Source of the DNA: Opitutia bacterium
Lineage (GTDB): Bacteria; Verrucomicrobiota; Verrucomicrobiae; Opitutales; UBA953
DNA length: 5,651 nucleotides
Assembly (NCBI GenBank): GCA_947488485.1
Contig: CANKZO010000156.1
Location: forward strand, 1 to 5,651
Direction of reading: 5' to 3'
A program made the translations under genes and the position numbers. Below the pieces are notes generated by a model that made no database searches, had not been told where the DNA came from, and saw only the letters and a list, made by a program, of their open reading frames with translations. Below are positions 1-5,651 of this stretch, piece by piece (the stretch's first letter is position 1; the number at the start of each line of letters is the position of its first letter).

Positions 1-464
1 GGCGAAGACCAGGCGGGCGCGGCGGCCTCGCCGCCGAGTCCCGCGATGAAGCCATAGCGGATGGCATGCGAGATCCGGCGACGGCGCGGATTCTCCCGCG
101 CGTTGCTCCATTCGAGCGCGGCGGTGAAGGCGGCGTCCGGGATCGGCGAGACGACCGAGCGGCCGACCTGCCAGGCCACGACGCCGGCATGGTCGAGGTC
201 GCTGACTTTGCGACCGAGCGCCAAGGACATGGGGACGGGGGCGTTCAGCCGGCCGGCTTCGATCTGGGCTTTGACCTGCAGCGCCAAGGCCACCCGCCAG
301 CGCTCTTCGGGAGTCAGCAGGCCGAAATCATATTCCGGATCGTCCGCCGCGGCGTCCCGTAGCTCGACCTTGGCGTAGCGCCGCCACTTGGTCAGCCAGA
401 CTTCCCACTGGTCCGTGCCACGGAGGGGCGGCTTGCCCAGCCATTCGGGGATGTCTTCGCGCAT
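1..464 (-). CDS. Hypothetical protein, N-terminal part, runs off the left edge
   Basis: I do not recognise this protein. The frame reads from ATG at 464 down to base 1 with no stop, giving 154 complete codons, so the C-terminus lies outside the window. It begins MREDIPEWLGKPPLRG and is rich in Trp (residues 8, 20, 23, 27, 56, 98, 119, 152) and in charged residues. It has a four-Arg run at 127-130. No signal peptide or membrane segment is evident, so it is probably cytoplasmic. Codon use matches the gspDEF genes (GCC, CTC, GTC, CGC rich), and the residue mix looks like a folded protein rather than a shadow frame. The frame is open upstream to a stop at 522-524, but ATG 464 is the first good start; no Shine-Dalgarno is visible before it. 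It is transcribed divergently from the secretion operon, so a shared role is not implied. Certainty is good for a real gene and nil for function. Confidence 0.72.
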   Translation of the reverse strand, partial: MREDIPEWLGKPPLRGTDQWEVWLTKWRRYAKVELRDAAADDPEYDFGLLTPEERWRVALALQVKAQIEAGRLNAPVPMSLALGRKVSDLDHAGVVAWQVGRSVVSPIPDAAFTAALEWSNARENPRRRRISHAIRYGFIAGLGGEAAAPAWSS

Positions 465-513
465 AGCAACAATACAGGGCTTTTGGCCCAACCGCCGAGA
501 GGAGGCAAGCAAA

Positions 514-519
514 AGGTGA
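514..519 (+). promoter_or_regulatory. Possible ribosome binding site before ATG 524
   Basis: AGGTGA lies four bases before the ATG at 524 and is complementary to part of the usual 16S anti-Shine-Dalgarno end. It argues that translation could begin at 524 and give a secretin with 44 extra N-terminal residues. Against it, the extra segment is low in GC, has unusual codons for this genome, and would place the signal peptide deep inside the protein. It may therefore be chance. Confidence 0.3.
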
Positions 520-521
520 AA

Positions 522-540
522 CTATGTTCACTATCCATAG
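522..540. repeat. Small inverted repeat CTATG-N9-CATAG with an inner CTAT copy
   Basis: CTATG at 522-526 is the reverse complement of CATAG at 536-540. A further CTAT at 531-534 forms a second short palindrome (CTAT-CC-ATAG) with the same right arm. The CTAT copies are 9 bases apart. The position between two divergent genes would suit an operator, but arms of 4-5 bases can arise by chance. Confidence 0.25.
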
Positions 541-655
541 GGGTATCTCCCTGTCTGCGGTAGGCTTAACCCCCGAAAAAACCTCTCAAAAACCGATTTT
601 TCATCGAACTATTCCTCCCGTTTGGTGTTATCTATCCGTACCCCTTCTTACCCAA

Positions 656-2797
656 GTGATCCGCGCTCATTCCACCCCTCGTCAACGGCGGGCTTCTCTG
701 CCTATTTTCTGCCTGTTGCTGGCTGCCGCCTCCGCCCCCGTCGTGGGCTTCGGTCAGGCCGCACCGGCCGCTCCTGCCGCCGCCCCGGCTGCACCGGCCG
801 CTCCCGCCGTCGTCCCTGGGGTCGTCGCCGCGGTCCCGCTTCCGGGCCTCATCGGTTCCGACCAGATCGGCCCGGTCATCCTCCGCGATGAGACCGTCGC
901 CCAGGTCCTCGACCTGATGCAGCGCTGGACCGGCAAGTCCATCCTCCGCCCGCAAGCCCTCCCGGCCAGCAACTACACGCTCTCGCTCCCGGCTTCGATC
1001 ACCCGCGACGAAGCGCTCCTCGCCCTCGAGACCTTACTTAACCTCAACGGCATCGCCGTGATCCAGCAGGGCGACAAGTTCCTCAAGGTCGTCCCCAACC
1101 TCGTCGCCAAGGCCGAGTCGCCGCAGCTCATCACCGGCTCCGTGCTCTCGCTGCCCCCCAGCGGCCGCATCGCCTCCAAGATCTTCACGCTCAAGCACGC
1201 CAACGCCCAGGAGCTCGTCGCCCAGATCGCCTCGGGCCTCAACACCACCCTGGCCTCGCCGCCCGTCTACTTCGGCCGCAACAACGCCCTGCTCATCACC
1301 GACTCGATCTCCAACCTCCAGAAGATCGAGACGCTCACCATGCAGATCGACAAGCCGCAGCTCGATCTCGTGGTCACGAAGAGCTACGTGCTCAAGAACG
1401 CGATGGCGACCGACATGGTCAACAAGCTCAACTCGATGCTGCGTTCGCCCGCCACGGTCTCCGGCGGCGCGCCGTTCCGCCTCAGCACGGGCACGACCTT
1501 CCTCGCCGACGAGCGCACCAACCGCGTCCTGCTCATGGGCTCGGCCGACCAGCACACGTTCTTCGATAACCTGATCGAGACCCTCGACCAGAAGTCCAAC
1601 CCGAACACGAAGACGGACGTGATCTTCCTTCGCCACGCCGACGCGCAGCAGGTCGCCACGCTCGTCACCTCCCTCGTCACGGGCCAGACGACCGCCGCCG
1701 CCCGCGCCGGCAATACGATCCGTAGCACCACCCTCAACCGTACCCCGACTCCGGCCCCGACGGCCGCCGCCGCTCCCGGCGCCCCGCAGATGGGCGCTGA
1801 CGAGTTCAGCAGCAACCTCACGGTGCTGCCCGACATCCGCAGCAACTCCGTCGTGGTCTCCGGCACCAACGACGACCTTCGCCTCCTCCACGACCTGATC
1901 GACAAGGTCGACGTCGTCCTGCCGCAGGTCCGCATCGAAGTCGTGATCGCCGAAGTGAAGCTCTCCGACAACGAGACGAACGGTTTCAGCACGCTCGGCC
2001 TCACGGTCAGCAACGGCAAGCTCGTCGGCATCGGCGGCACCGGCGGCGGCTTCGGCGTCAACGGCGCGCCCGCGACTTCGCCGACCAGCATCCCCGCCAA
2101 CACGACCGTGGTCAGCGCCACGCAGGGCGGCTTCAACACCACGACCAACGACCTGAGCGCGACCATCGGCCTCGTCACCACCCCGCGCAAGGGCGACCTG
2201 AAGATCCTGTCGGTGCCCGCCGTCACGACGACCCACAACAAGGAGGCCACGCTCTTCGTCGGCGAATCCCGCCCGGTCATCACGGGCTCGACCATCGCCG
2301 CGCAGACCGGCCAGATCACCTCGACGGTCTCGCAACGCGACATCGGCATCACGCTCAAGGTCCTGCCCCTCATCGGCAAGGACGGCGCCGTGCAGCTCCA
2401 GGTCTCGCAGTCGGTCGAGGACATCCTCGGCTCCACCATCCTCGACGGCAACGACCAGCCGATCATCGGCCGCCGCACGACCGACTCCTTCGTGAGCGCG
2501 ATGAGCGGCGAGATCATCGTCCTCGGCGGCCTGCAGCGCAAGGTGACCACGAAGTCCACCTCCCGCCTCGGCCCCATCCCGTTCCTCGGCGACCTGCTCG
2601 GCTCGTCGACCGACCTCGAGGAGAAGCAGGAGCTCATCATCTTCCTCCGCCCCTACGTGCTCAACGGCTCCGCGGTCGACAATCTCGACGCGCTCAGCCG
2701 CGCCACCAGCAGCGCCATCGGCCCCGAGGTGAAGAAGATCATCGATGCCGTCCCCGGCCAGGTTCCCGCCGCCCCGGCCGCTCCCGAGAAGAAGTGA
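656..2797 (+). CDS. gspD: Type II secretion system secretin GspD (outer-membrane channel)
   Basis: This is the outer-membrane channel subunit, which forms a multimeric ring through which folded substrates (or a pilus) leave the periplasm. Numbered from GTG 656 it has 713 residues, a usual size for the family. A signal peptide spans about 1-35: basic n-region (R9, R11, R12), hydrophobic core around 15-32, likely cleavage after GQA at 35. An Ala/Pro-rich linker follows (36-63). Next come N0 (about 71-148), the ring domains N1 (about 172-234), N2 (about 243-314) and N3 (about 320-419, carrying an Ala/Thr/Pro loop at 344-384), and the secretin barrel (about 423-669). The barrel shows SVPAV at 519-523, a VGESRPV segment shortly after, GPIPFLGD at 639-646 and IFLRPYVL at its end. 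A 44-residue tail ends Ala/Pro-rich. GTG 656 is chosen because it puts the signal peptide at the N-terminus; ATG 524 is the alternative. There is no lipobox: Cys19 sits inside the hydrophobic core. The next gene starts 1 base after the stop. A role in type IV pilus-like assembly (PilQ) is less likely given the tandem N-domain layout. Confidence 0.93.
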   Translation: MIRAHSTPRQRRASLPIFCLLLAAASAPVVGFGQAAPAAPAAAPAAPAAPAVVPGVVAAVPLPGLIGSDQIGPVILRDETVAQVLDLMQRWTGKSILRPQALPASNYTLSLPASITRDEALLALETLLNLNGIAVIQQGDKFLKVVPNLVAKAESPQLITGSVLSLPPSGRIASKIFTLKHANAQELVAQIASGLNTTLASPPVYFGRNNALLITDSISNLQKIETLTMQIDKPQLDLVVTKSYVLKNAMATDMVNKLNSMLRSPATVSGGAPFRLSTGTTFLADERTNRVLLMGSADQHTFFDNLIETLDQKSNPNTKTDVIFLRHADAQQVATLVTSLVTGQTTAAARAGNTIRSTTLNRTPTPAPTAAAAPGAPQMGADEFSSNLTVLPDIRSNSVVVSGTNDDLRLLHDLIDKVDVVLPQVRIEVVIAEVKLSDNETNGFSTLGLTVSNGKLVGIGGTGGGFGVNGAPATSPTSIPANTTVVSATQGGFNTTTNDLSATIGLVTTPRKGDLKILSVPAVTTTHNKEATLFVGESRPVITGSTIAAQTGQITSTVSQRDIGITLKVLPLIGKDGAVQLQVSQSVEDILGSTILDGNDQPIIGRRTTDSFVSAMSGEIIVLGGLQRKVTTKSTSRLGPIPFLGDLLGSSTDLEEKQELIIFLRPYVLNGSAVDNLDALSRATSSAIGPEVKKIIDAVPGQVPAAPAAPEKK
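757..809 (+). repeat. Imperfect 30-base direct repeat encoding the Ala/Pro linker of GspD
   Basis: Bases 757-779 and 787-809 match at 21 of 23 positions (differences at 760/790 and 775/805), with a 30-base, ten-codon period. They encode the APAAP-type linker just after the signal peptide. A shorter related copy lies at 2771-2786, matching 791-806 at 15 of 16 bases, in the Ala/Pro tail of the same gene. The frame is kept, so copy-number change would lengthen or shorten the linker. Confidence 0.65.
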
Positions 2798-2798
2798 C

Positions 2799-4481
2799 AT
2801 GCTGACCGTCGACCGGCACGGACTGCCCTCGGCCCTCGCCGAGCGCCTGACCGAAGAGGCCCGCGCCTCGTTCGCGGAGACGCCGCGCGAAGCCCGTTTC
2901 AAGTTCCTCGCCCAGGCCCTCGGTCTCGACGAGGCCGCGCTCCTCGCCGAGCTTTCCCGTCTCACGGGCCTCGAGGTGCTCGAAGAGCCCGCCATCGATC
3001 CGGACGGCATGAAGATCCTGCCGGCGCGCATCGCCTCCGAAGCCCAGGTCGTCCCGACGCTCCTCCCCGGCGGCGAAGAAGGCCGCCTGCGTCTCGTCAC
3101 GGCCCTGCCGCCCGACACCGATACGGCCGACTGGGTCGCGACGTTCGCCGCCCGCCGCCCGAAGTGGTATCTCGCGCCGCCCGAACGCGTGGCCGCGCTC
3201 ATCAACGAGAACTACGGCGTGGGCTCCGGCAGCCTCGAAGACGAAGGCGATGACCTGCCCGCCGCCGAAGTCGCTTCGTCCGACGAAGCCGACCAGGACG
3301 CCGCGGTCGTGCGCTTCGTCACCGAAGTCCTCACGCAGGCCGTCGCCGAAGGCGCGACGGACGTCCACTTCGAGCCGCAGGAGAACAACCTGCGCATCCG
3401 CTACCGCGTCGACGGCATCCTCATCGCGATCCCGCTGCCCGATAACCTCGCCCGCTTCCAGGACGCGATCATCTCGCGCCTGAAGATCATGGCGCGCCTC
3501 AACATCTCGGAACGCCGCCTCCCGCAGGACGGCCGCATCAACTTCCGCGACGGCAAGAACGTCCTCGATATCCGTGTCTCGACGATCCCGACGATCTACG
3601 CGGAGTCGGTCTCGCTGCGTCTTCTCAACCAGCGCAAGGAGGCCTACAACATGGACCGCATCGGCATGAACGCCGAAGAGCAGGCCGCCGTCCGCAAGGT
3701 CCTCGATTACCCGCACGGCATCATCCTGGTGACCGGCCCGACGGGCTCCGGCAAGTCGACCACGCTCAACGCTTTCCTCCAGGCGATCAACTCGCCCGAC
3801 ATCCGCATCGTGACGATCGAAGATCCGATCGAGTACGAAGTGCCCGGCGCCAACCAGGTGCAGACGCGCGCCGAGATCGGCCTGACCTTCGCCGGCGCCC
3901 TCCGCAGCACGCTCCGCCAGGATCCGGACGTGATCATGGTCGGGGAAATCCGCGACTTGGAGACGGCCGAAATCTCCATCCGCGCCTCGCTCACAGGCCA
4001 CTTGGTCTTCTCGACCCTCCACACCAACGACGCCCCGGGCGCCATCACGCGCCTCATCGACATGGGCGTCGAACCGTTCCTCGTCGGTTCCGCCGTCGAG
4101 CTGGTCATCGCCCAGCGCCTCGTCCGCCGCCTCTGCGCCGACTGCGCCAAGACGGTCCCGGTCGACCGCGCGAAGCTCCTGCCGGCCCTCGAGACGCTCG
4201 GCATGGACGAATCGTTCCTCAAGGACGTGACTTCCCTCAAGGAAGCCGTGGGCTGCCGCAAGTGCCGCGGTACGGGTTACCGTGGTCGCGTCGGGGTCTT
4301 CGAGATCTTCCACCCGAAGCCGCTGCACGACCTGATCATCACCCGCATCTCCAACCGCGACCTGACCGAGAAGGCGATCGCCCTCGGGATGCGCCCCCTC
4401 GCCAAGTCGGGCTGGCTCAAGGTCGCCGCGGGTCTCACGACCATCGACGAGCTCGTCCGCAACCTGAGCTCGAACGAGTAA
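2799..4481 (+). CDS. gspE: Type II secretion system ATPase GspE (GspE/PilB family)
   Basis: This cytoplasmic hexameric ATPase powers pseudopilus assembly through the inner-membrane platform. It has 560 residues from ATG 2799, a typical length. An N-terminal domain (about 20-140, ending INENYG) resembles a degenerate MshEN/T2SSE-N domain and is followed by an acidic linker (141-167). The N2 domain contains DVHFEP (188 on) and ERRLPQDGRI. The motor core has Walker A GPTGSGKST (313-321), the Asp box with E341 and D342, Walker B ending GEIRD (382-386), and the His box with H401 and H408. A tetracysteine zinc site is complete: C446-x2-C449 and C486-x2-C489. No key residue is missing, so it should be an active ATPase. 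An in-frame ATG at 2745 lies inside gspD and would add 18 Pro/Arg-rich residues. ATG 2799, one base after the gspD stop, is preferred and suggests translational coupling. PilB cannot be excluded by sequence alone; the adjacent secretin favours GspE. Confidence 0.95.
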   Translation: MLTVDRHGLPSALAERLTEEARASFAETPREARFKFLAQALGLDEAALLAELSRLTGLEVLEEPAIDPDGMKILPARIASEAQVVPTLLPGGEEGRLRLVTALPPDTDTADWVATFAARRPKWYLAPPERVAALINENYGVGSGSLEDEGDDLPAAEVASSDEADQDAAVVRFVTEVLTQAVAEGATDVHFEPQENNLRIRYRVDGILIAIPLPDNLARFQDAIISRLKIMARLNISERRLPQDGRINFRDGKNVLDIRVSTIPTIYAESVSLRLLNQRKEAYNMDRIGMNAEEQAAVRKVLDYPHGIILVTGPTGSGKSTTLNAFLQAINSPDIRIVTIEDPIEYEVPGANQVQTRAEIGLTFAGALRSTLRQDPDVIMVGEIRDLETAEISIRASLTGHLVFSTLHTNDAPGAITRLIDMGVEPFLVGSAVELVIAQRLVRRLCADCAKTVPVDRAKLLPALETLGMDESFLKDVTSLKEAVGCRKCRGTGYRGRVGVFEIFHPKPLHDLIITRISNRDLTEKAIALGMRPLAKSGWLKVAAGLTTIDELVRNLSSNE

Positions 4482-4488
4482 CGCCGCG

Positions 4489-5651
4489 ATGGCCGTCTTC
4501 AATTACACCGCGCGCGACGCCGCCGGCGCCGTGACCGAAGGCACCATCGAGGCCCCGCTGCGCCGCGACGCGCTCCGCAAACTCCAGGCCCGCGGCCTCA
4601 AGCCGGTCAAGGTCGAGGAATCCGGCGCCGCCGTCCGCGCCAAGGAGTCCGCCCGCGAAGGCGGCCCCGCCGACAAGGACCTGCTGCCGACCGAAGCCGA
4701 ATGCCTGCCGTTCCTGGAGTCGATGGCCGACCTGGTCCGCTCCGGGATGTCCGCCGGCGAAGCGCTCCGTCTCCTCGCCCTCCGCCTCCAGAAATCCCGC
4801 CTGCGTGCCCTCTGCGCCGGCATCTGGTCCAAGCTCGGCGAAGGCCAGAGTCTCTCCGTCGCGATGGGCGCCTACCCGCAGGTCTTCGATGGCCAGACGC
4901 TCAACCTCATCGCCGCCGGCGAAGCGACCGGTAATATCCGCGACGTCCTCGAGCGCCTGATCACCCACTTCACGGAGCAGAAGGAATTCAAACGTAAGCT
5001 CATCAGCGCGATGGCCTACCCGCTCTTCATCTGCGTGGTCGCCGTCGGCGTGGTGATCTTCTTCGTGCTCTTCCTGCTGCCGCGCCTGCAGACGCTCCTG
5101 ACCTCCCTCGGCGGCAAGCTGCCGTTGTCCACCAAACTGCTGATGACCTTCGCCGACGTCTTCGTCGTCGTGGGCCCCATCCTCCTCGTGCTTGGCGTCA
5201 TCACGGCGATCGGCGTCGCGCGCTGGCGCAAGAGCGAACAAGGCCGCCTGGCCTCCGATGCGCTCCTGCTGAAGATCCCGCTCGCCGGCTCGTTCGTGAT
5301 GCGCGTCTCGGTCCTCAATTTCTGCCACACGCTCGCGGTGCTCCTCGAGAACGGCATCACGACCGCCGAAGCCCTCCGCCTCGCCGAGAAGACCGCCCCG
5401 AACCGCGCCCTCCGTCAGCAGCTTCGCGAAGCGACCGACCGCGTGCTCGAAGGCGACAGCCTCTCGAAGGCCCTGGCGCGCACGGGCTACTTCCCGCGCC
5501 TGCTCCTCGACCGCGTCGCCGTCGCCGAACAGACCGGCAACCTGGCCCCCGGCCTCCGTGATATTTCCCGCTCCTACCGCGCCGAGCTCGACCGCTGGCT
5601 CGGCACGGTCTCGCAGACGATCTCCGCTTCGGTCCTCGTCGCCGCCTTCTC
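4489..5651 (+). CDS. gspF: Type II secretion system inner-membrane protein GspF, cut by the right edge
   Basis: This is the polytopic platform protein on which the ATPase acts to extract and stack pseudopilins. It starts MAVFNYTARDAAG, the usual GspF/PilC opening. The frame is open to the window end (387 codons plus 2 bases), so only some 10-20 residues should be missing from a family length near 400. The internal duplication of two T2SSF domains is clear. The first begins near F75 with RSGMSAGEALRLLA and a GEATGN motif (E145). The second begins near F278 with ENGITTAEALRLAE and an AEQTGN motif (E347). Membrane segments lie at about 177-201 and 224-245, and a third begins at the cut. The start lies 7 bases after the gspE stop, and ATG 4489 is the only sensible start, though no strong ribosome binding site is seen. 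PilC of a type IV pilus is the alternative name. Confidence 0.94.
   Translation, partial: MAVFNYTARDAAGAVTEGTIEAPLRRDALRKLQARGLKPVKVEESGAAVRAKESAREGGPADKDLLPTEAECLPFLESMADLVRSGMSAGEALRLLALRLQKSRLRALCAGIWSKLGEGQSLSVAMGAYPQVFDGQTLNLIAAGEATGNIRDVLERLITHFTEQKEFKRKLISAMAYPLFICVVAVGVVIFFVLFLLPRLQTLLTSLGGKLPLSTKLLMTFADVFVVVGPILLVLGVITAIGVARWRKSEQGRLASDALLLKIPLAGSFVMRVSVLNFCHTLAVLLENGITTAEALRLAEKTAPNRALRQQLREATDRVLEGDSLSKALARTGYFPRLLLDRVAVAEQTGNLAPGLRDISRSYRAELDRWLGTVSQTISASVLVAAF

Larger units (their letters stand above)
465..655. promoter_or_regulatory. Divergent intergenic region, expected promoters of both units
   Basis: This interval separates the minus-strand hypothetical gene from the likely GTG start of gspD. 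Hand count over 541-660 gives 56 G/C in 120 bases (47%), against about 70% in the genes on either side. It has A and T runs (around 575-602) typical of a promoter or leader region. Both flanking genes are transcribed away from it, so promoters for each must lie here or nearby. I could not pick out a -35/-10 pair with confidence on either strand. The part from 524 on is also an open frame continuous with gspD, so it is possibly translated. Confidence 0.5.

Noticed and set aside
61..378. Plus-strand open frames over the left gene
   Set aside because: They overlap the minus-strand frame from 464, which has the genome's codon style and a natural residue mix. The plus-strand translations are Arg/Ser/Ala-rich shadows.
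477..489. GGGC-TTTTG-GCCC hairpin in the leader of the left gene
   Set aside because: A 4-bp stem is too short to support a regulatory or terminator call.
328..531. Short minus-strand frame starting in the intergenic region
   Set aside because: It lies in another frame over the start of the left gene, with an unnatural composition and no ribosome site.
540..582. GGGGT...ACCCC arms followed by an A run, considered as a terminator
   Set aside because: The stem would be only 5 bp with a loop of over 20 bases, and it lies between divergent genes where no transcript needs to end.
701..715. Cysteine in the GspD signal region considered as a lipoprotein site
   Set aside because: Cys19 is preceded by PIF and followed by more hydrophobic residues, so it does not fit a lipobox; a signal peptidase I site after residue 35 fits better.
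1034..3205. Very long minus-strand open frame antisense to gspD and gspE
   Set aside because: It is a shadow of GC-rich, C-ending codons on the plus strand. Its translation is a low-complexity Arg/Gly/Asp/Ala-rich string with no domain, and the plus-strand genes have unmistakable family motifs.
2739..4502. Long minus-strand open frame antisense to gspE
   Set aside because: It has the same composition effect: Asp/Arg/Gly/Val-rich translation without motifs, lying fully over a clear ATPase gene.
4435..5328. Long minus-strand open frame antisense to gspF
   Set aside because: The translation is Glu/Asp/Gly/His-rich low complexity, opposite a clear GspF gene; it is explained by codon bias.

Overview
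The window is a piece of a high-GC bacterial chromosome. It carries the start of a general secretory (type II secretion / type IV pilus family) operon, with one unrelated, unrecognised gene pointing away from it on the other strand. The coding sequence is about 70% GC by eye and strongly prefers C at third positions (CTC, GTC, ATC, CGC, GCC). A signal peptide followed by an Ala/Pro-rich outer-membrane secretin shows a Gram-negative cell plan. The style would fit Verrucomicrobiota (Opitutae-like), but that is an impression from codon use and protein style, not something proven by a marker gene.

Layout, left to right. Bases 1-464 (minus strand) hold the first 154 codons of a hypothetical protein that runs off the left edge. 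Bases 465-655 are a lower-GC divergent interval (about 47% GC over 541-660 by hand count) that should hold the promoters of both transcription units. Bases 656-2797 (plus) encode a GspD-type secretin with a signal peptide, N0-N3 periplasmic domains and the C-terminal secretin barrel. The reading frame is open back to an ATG at 524, so the start is uncertain. Bases 2799-4481 (plus) encode a GspE/PilB-type ATPase with all its classic motifs. Bases 4489-5651 (plus) encode a GspF/PilC-type inner-membrane platform protein, cut by the right edge just inside its last membrane segment.

The three plus-strand genes are separated by 1 and 7 bases and are surely one operon. Together they supply the outer-membrane channel (GspD), the cytoplasmic motor (GspE) and the inner-membrane platform (GspF) of a machine that assembles a pseudopilus and exports folded proteins. 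No gspC precedes gspD; pseudopilin genes would be expected beyond the right edge but cannot be seen. No RNA genes, mobile elements, CRISPR arrays or convincing terminators were found. The region looks like an ordinary secretion operon; the points worth a second look are the gspD start, the repeats in gspD, and the unidentified divergent gene.
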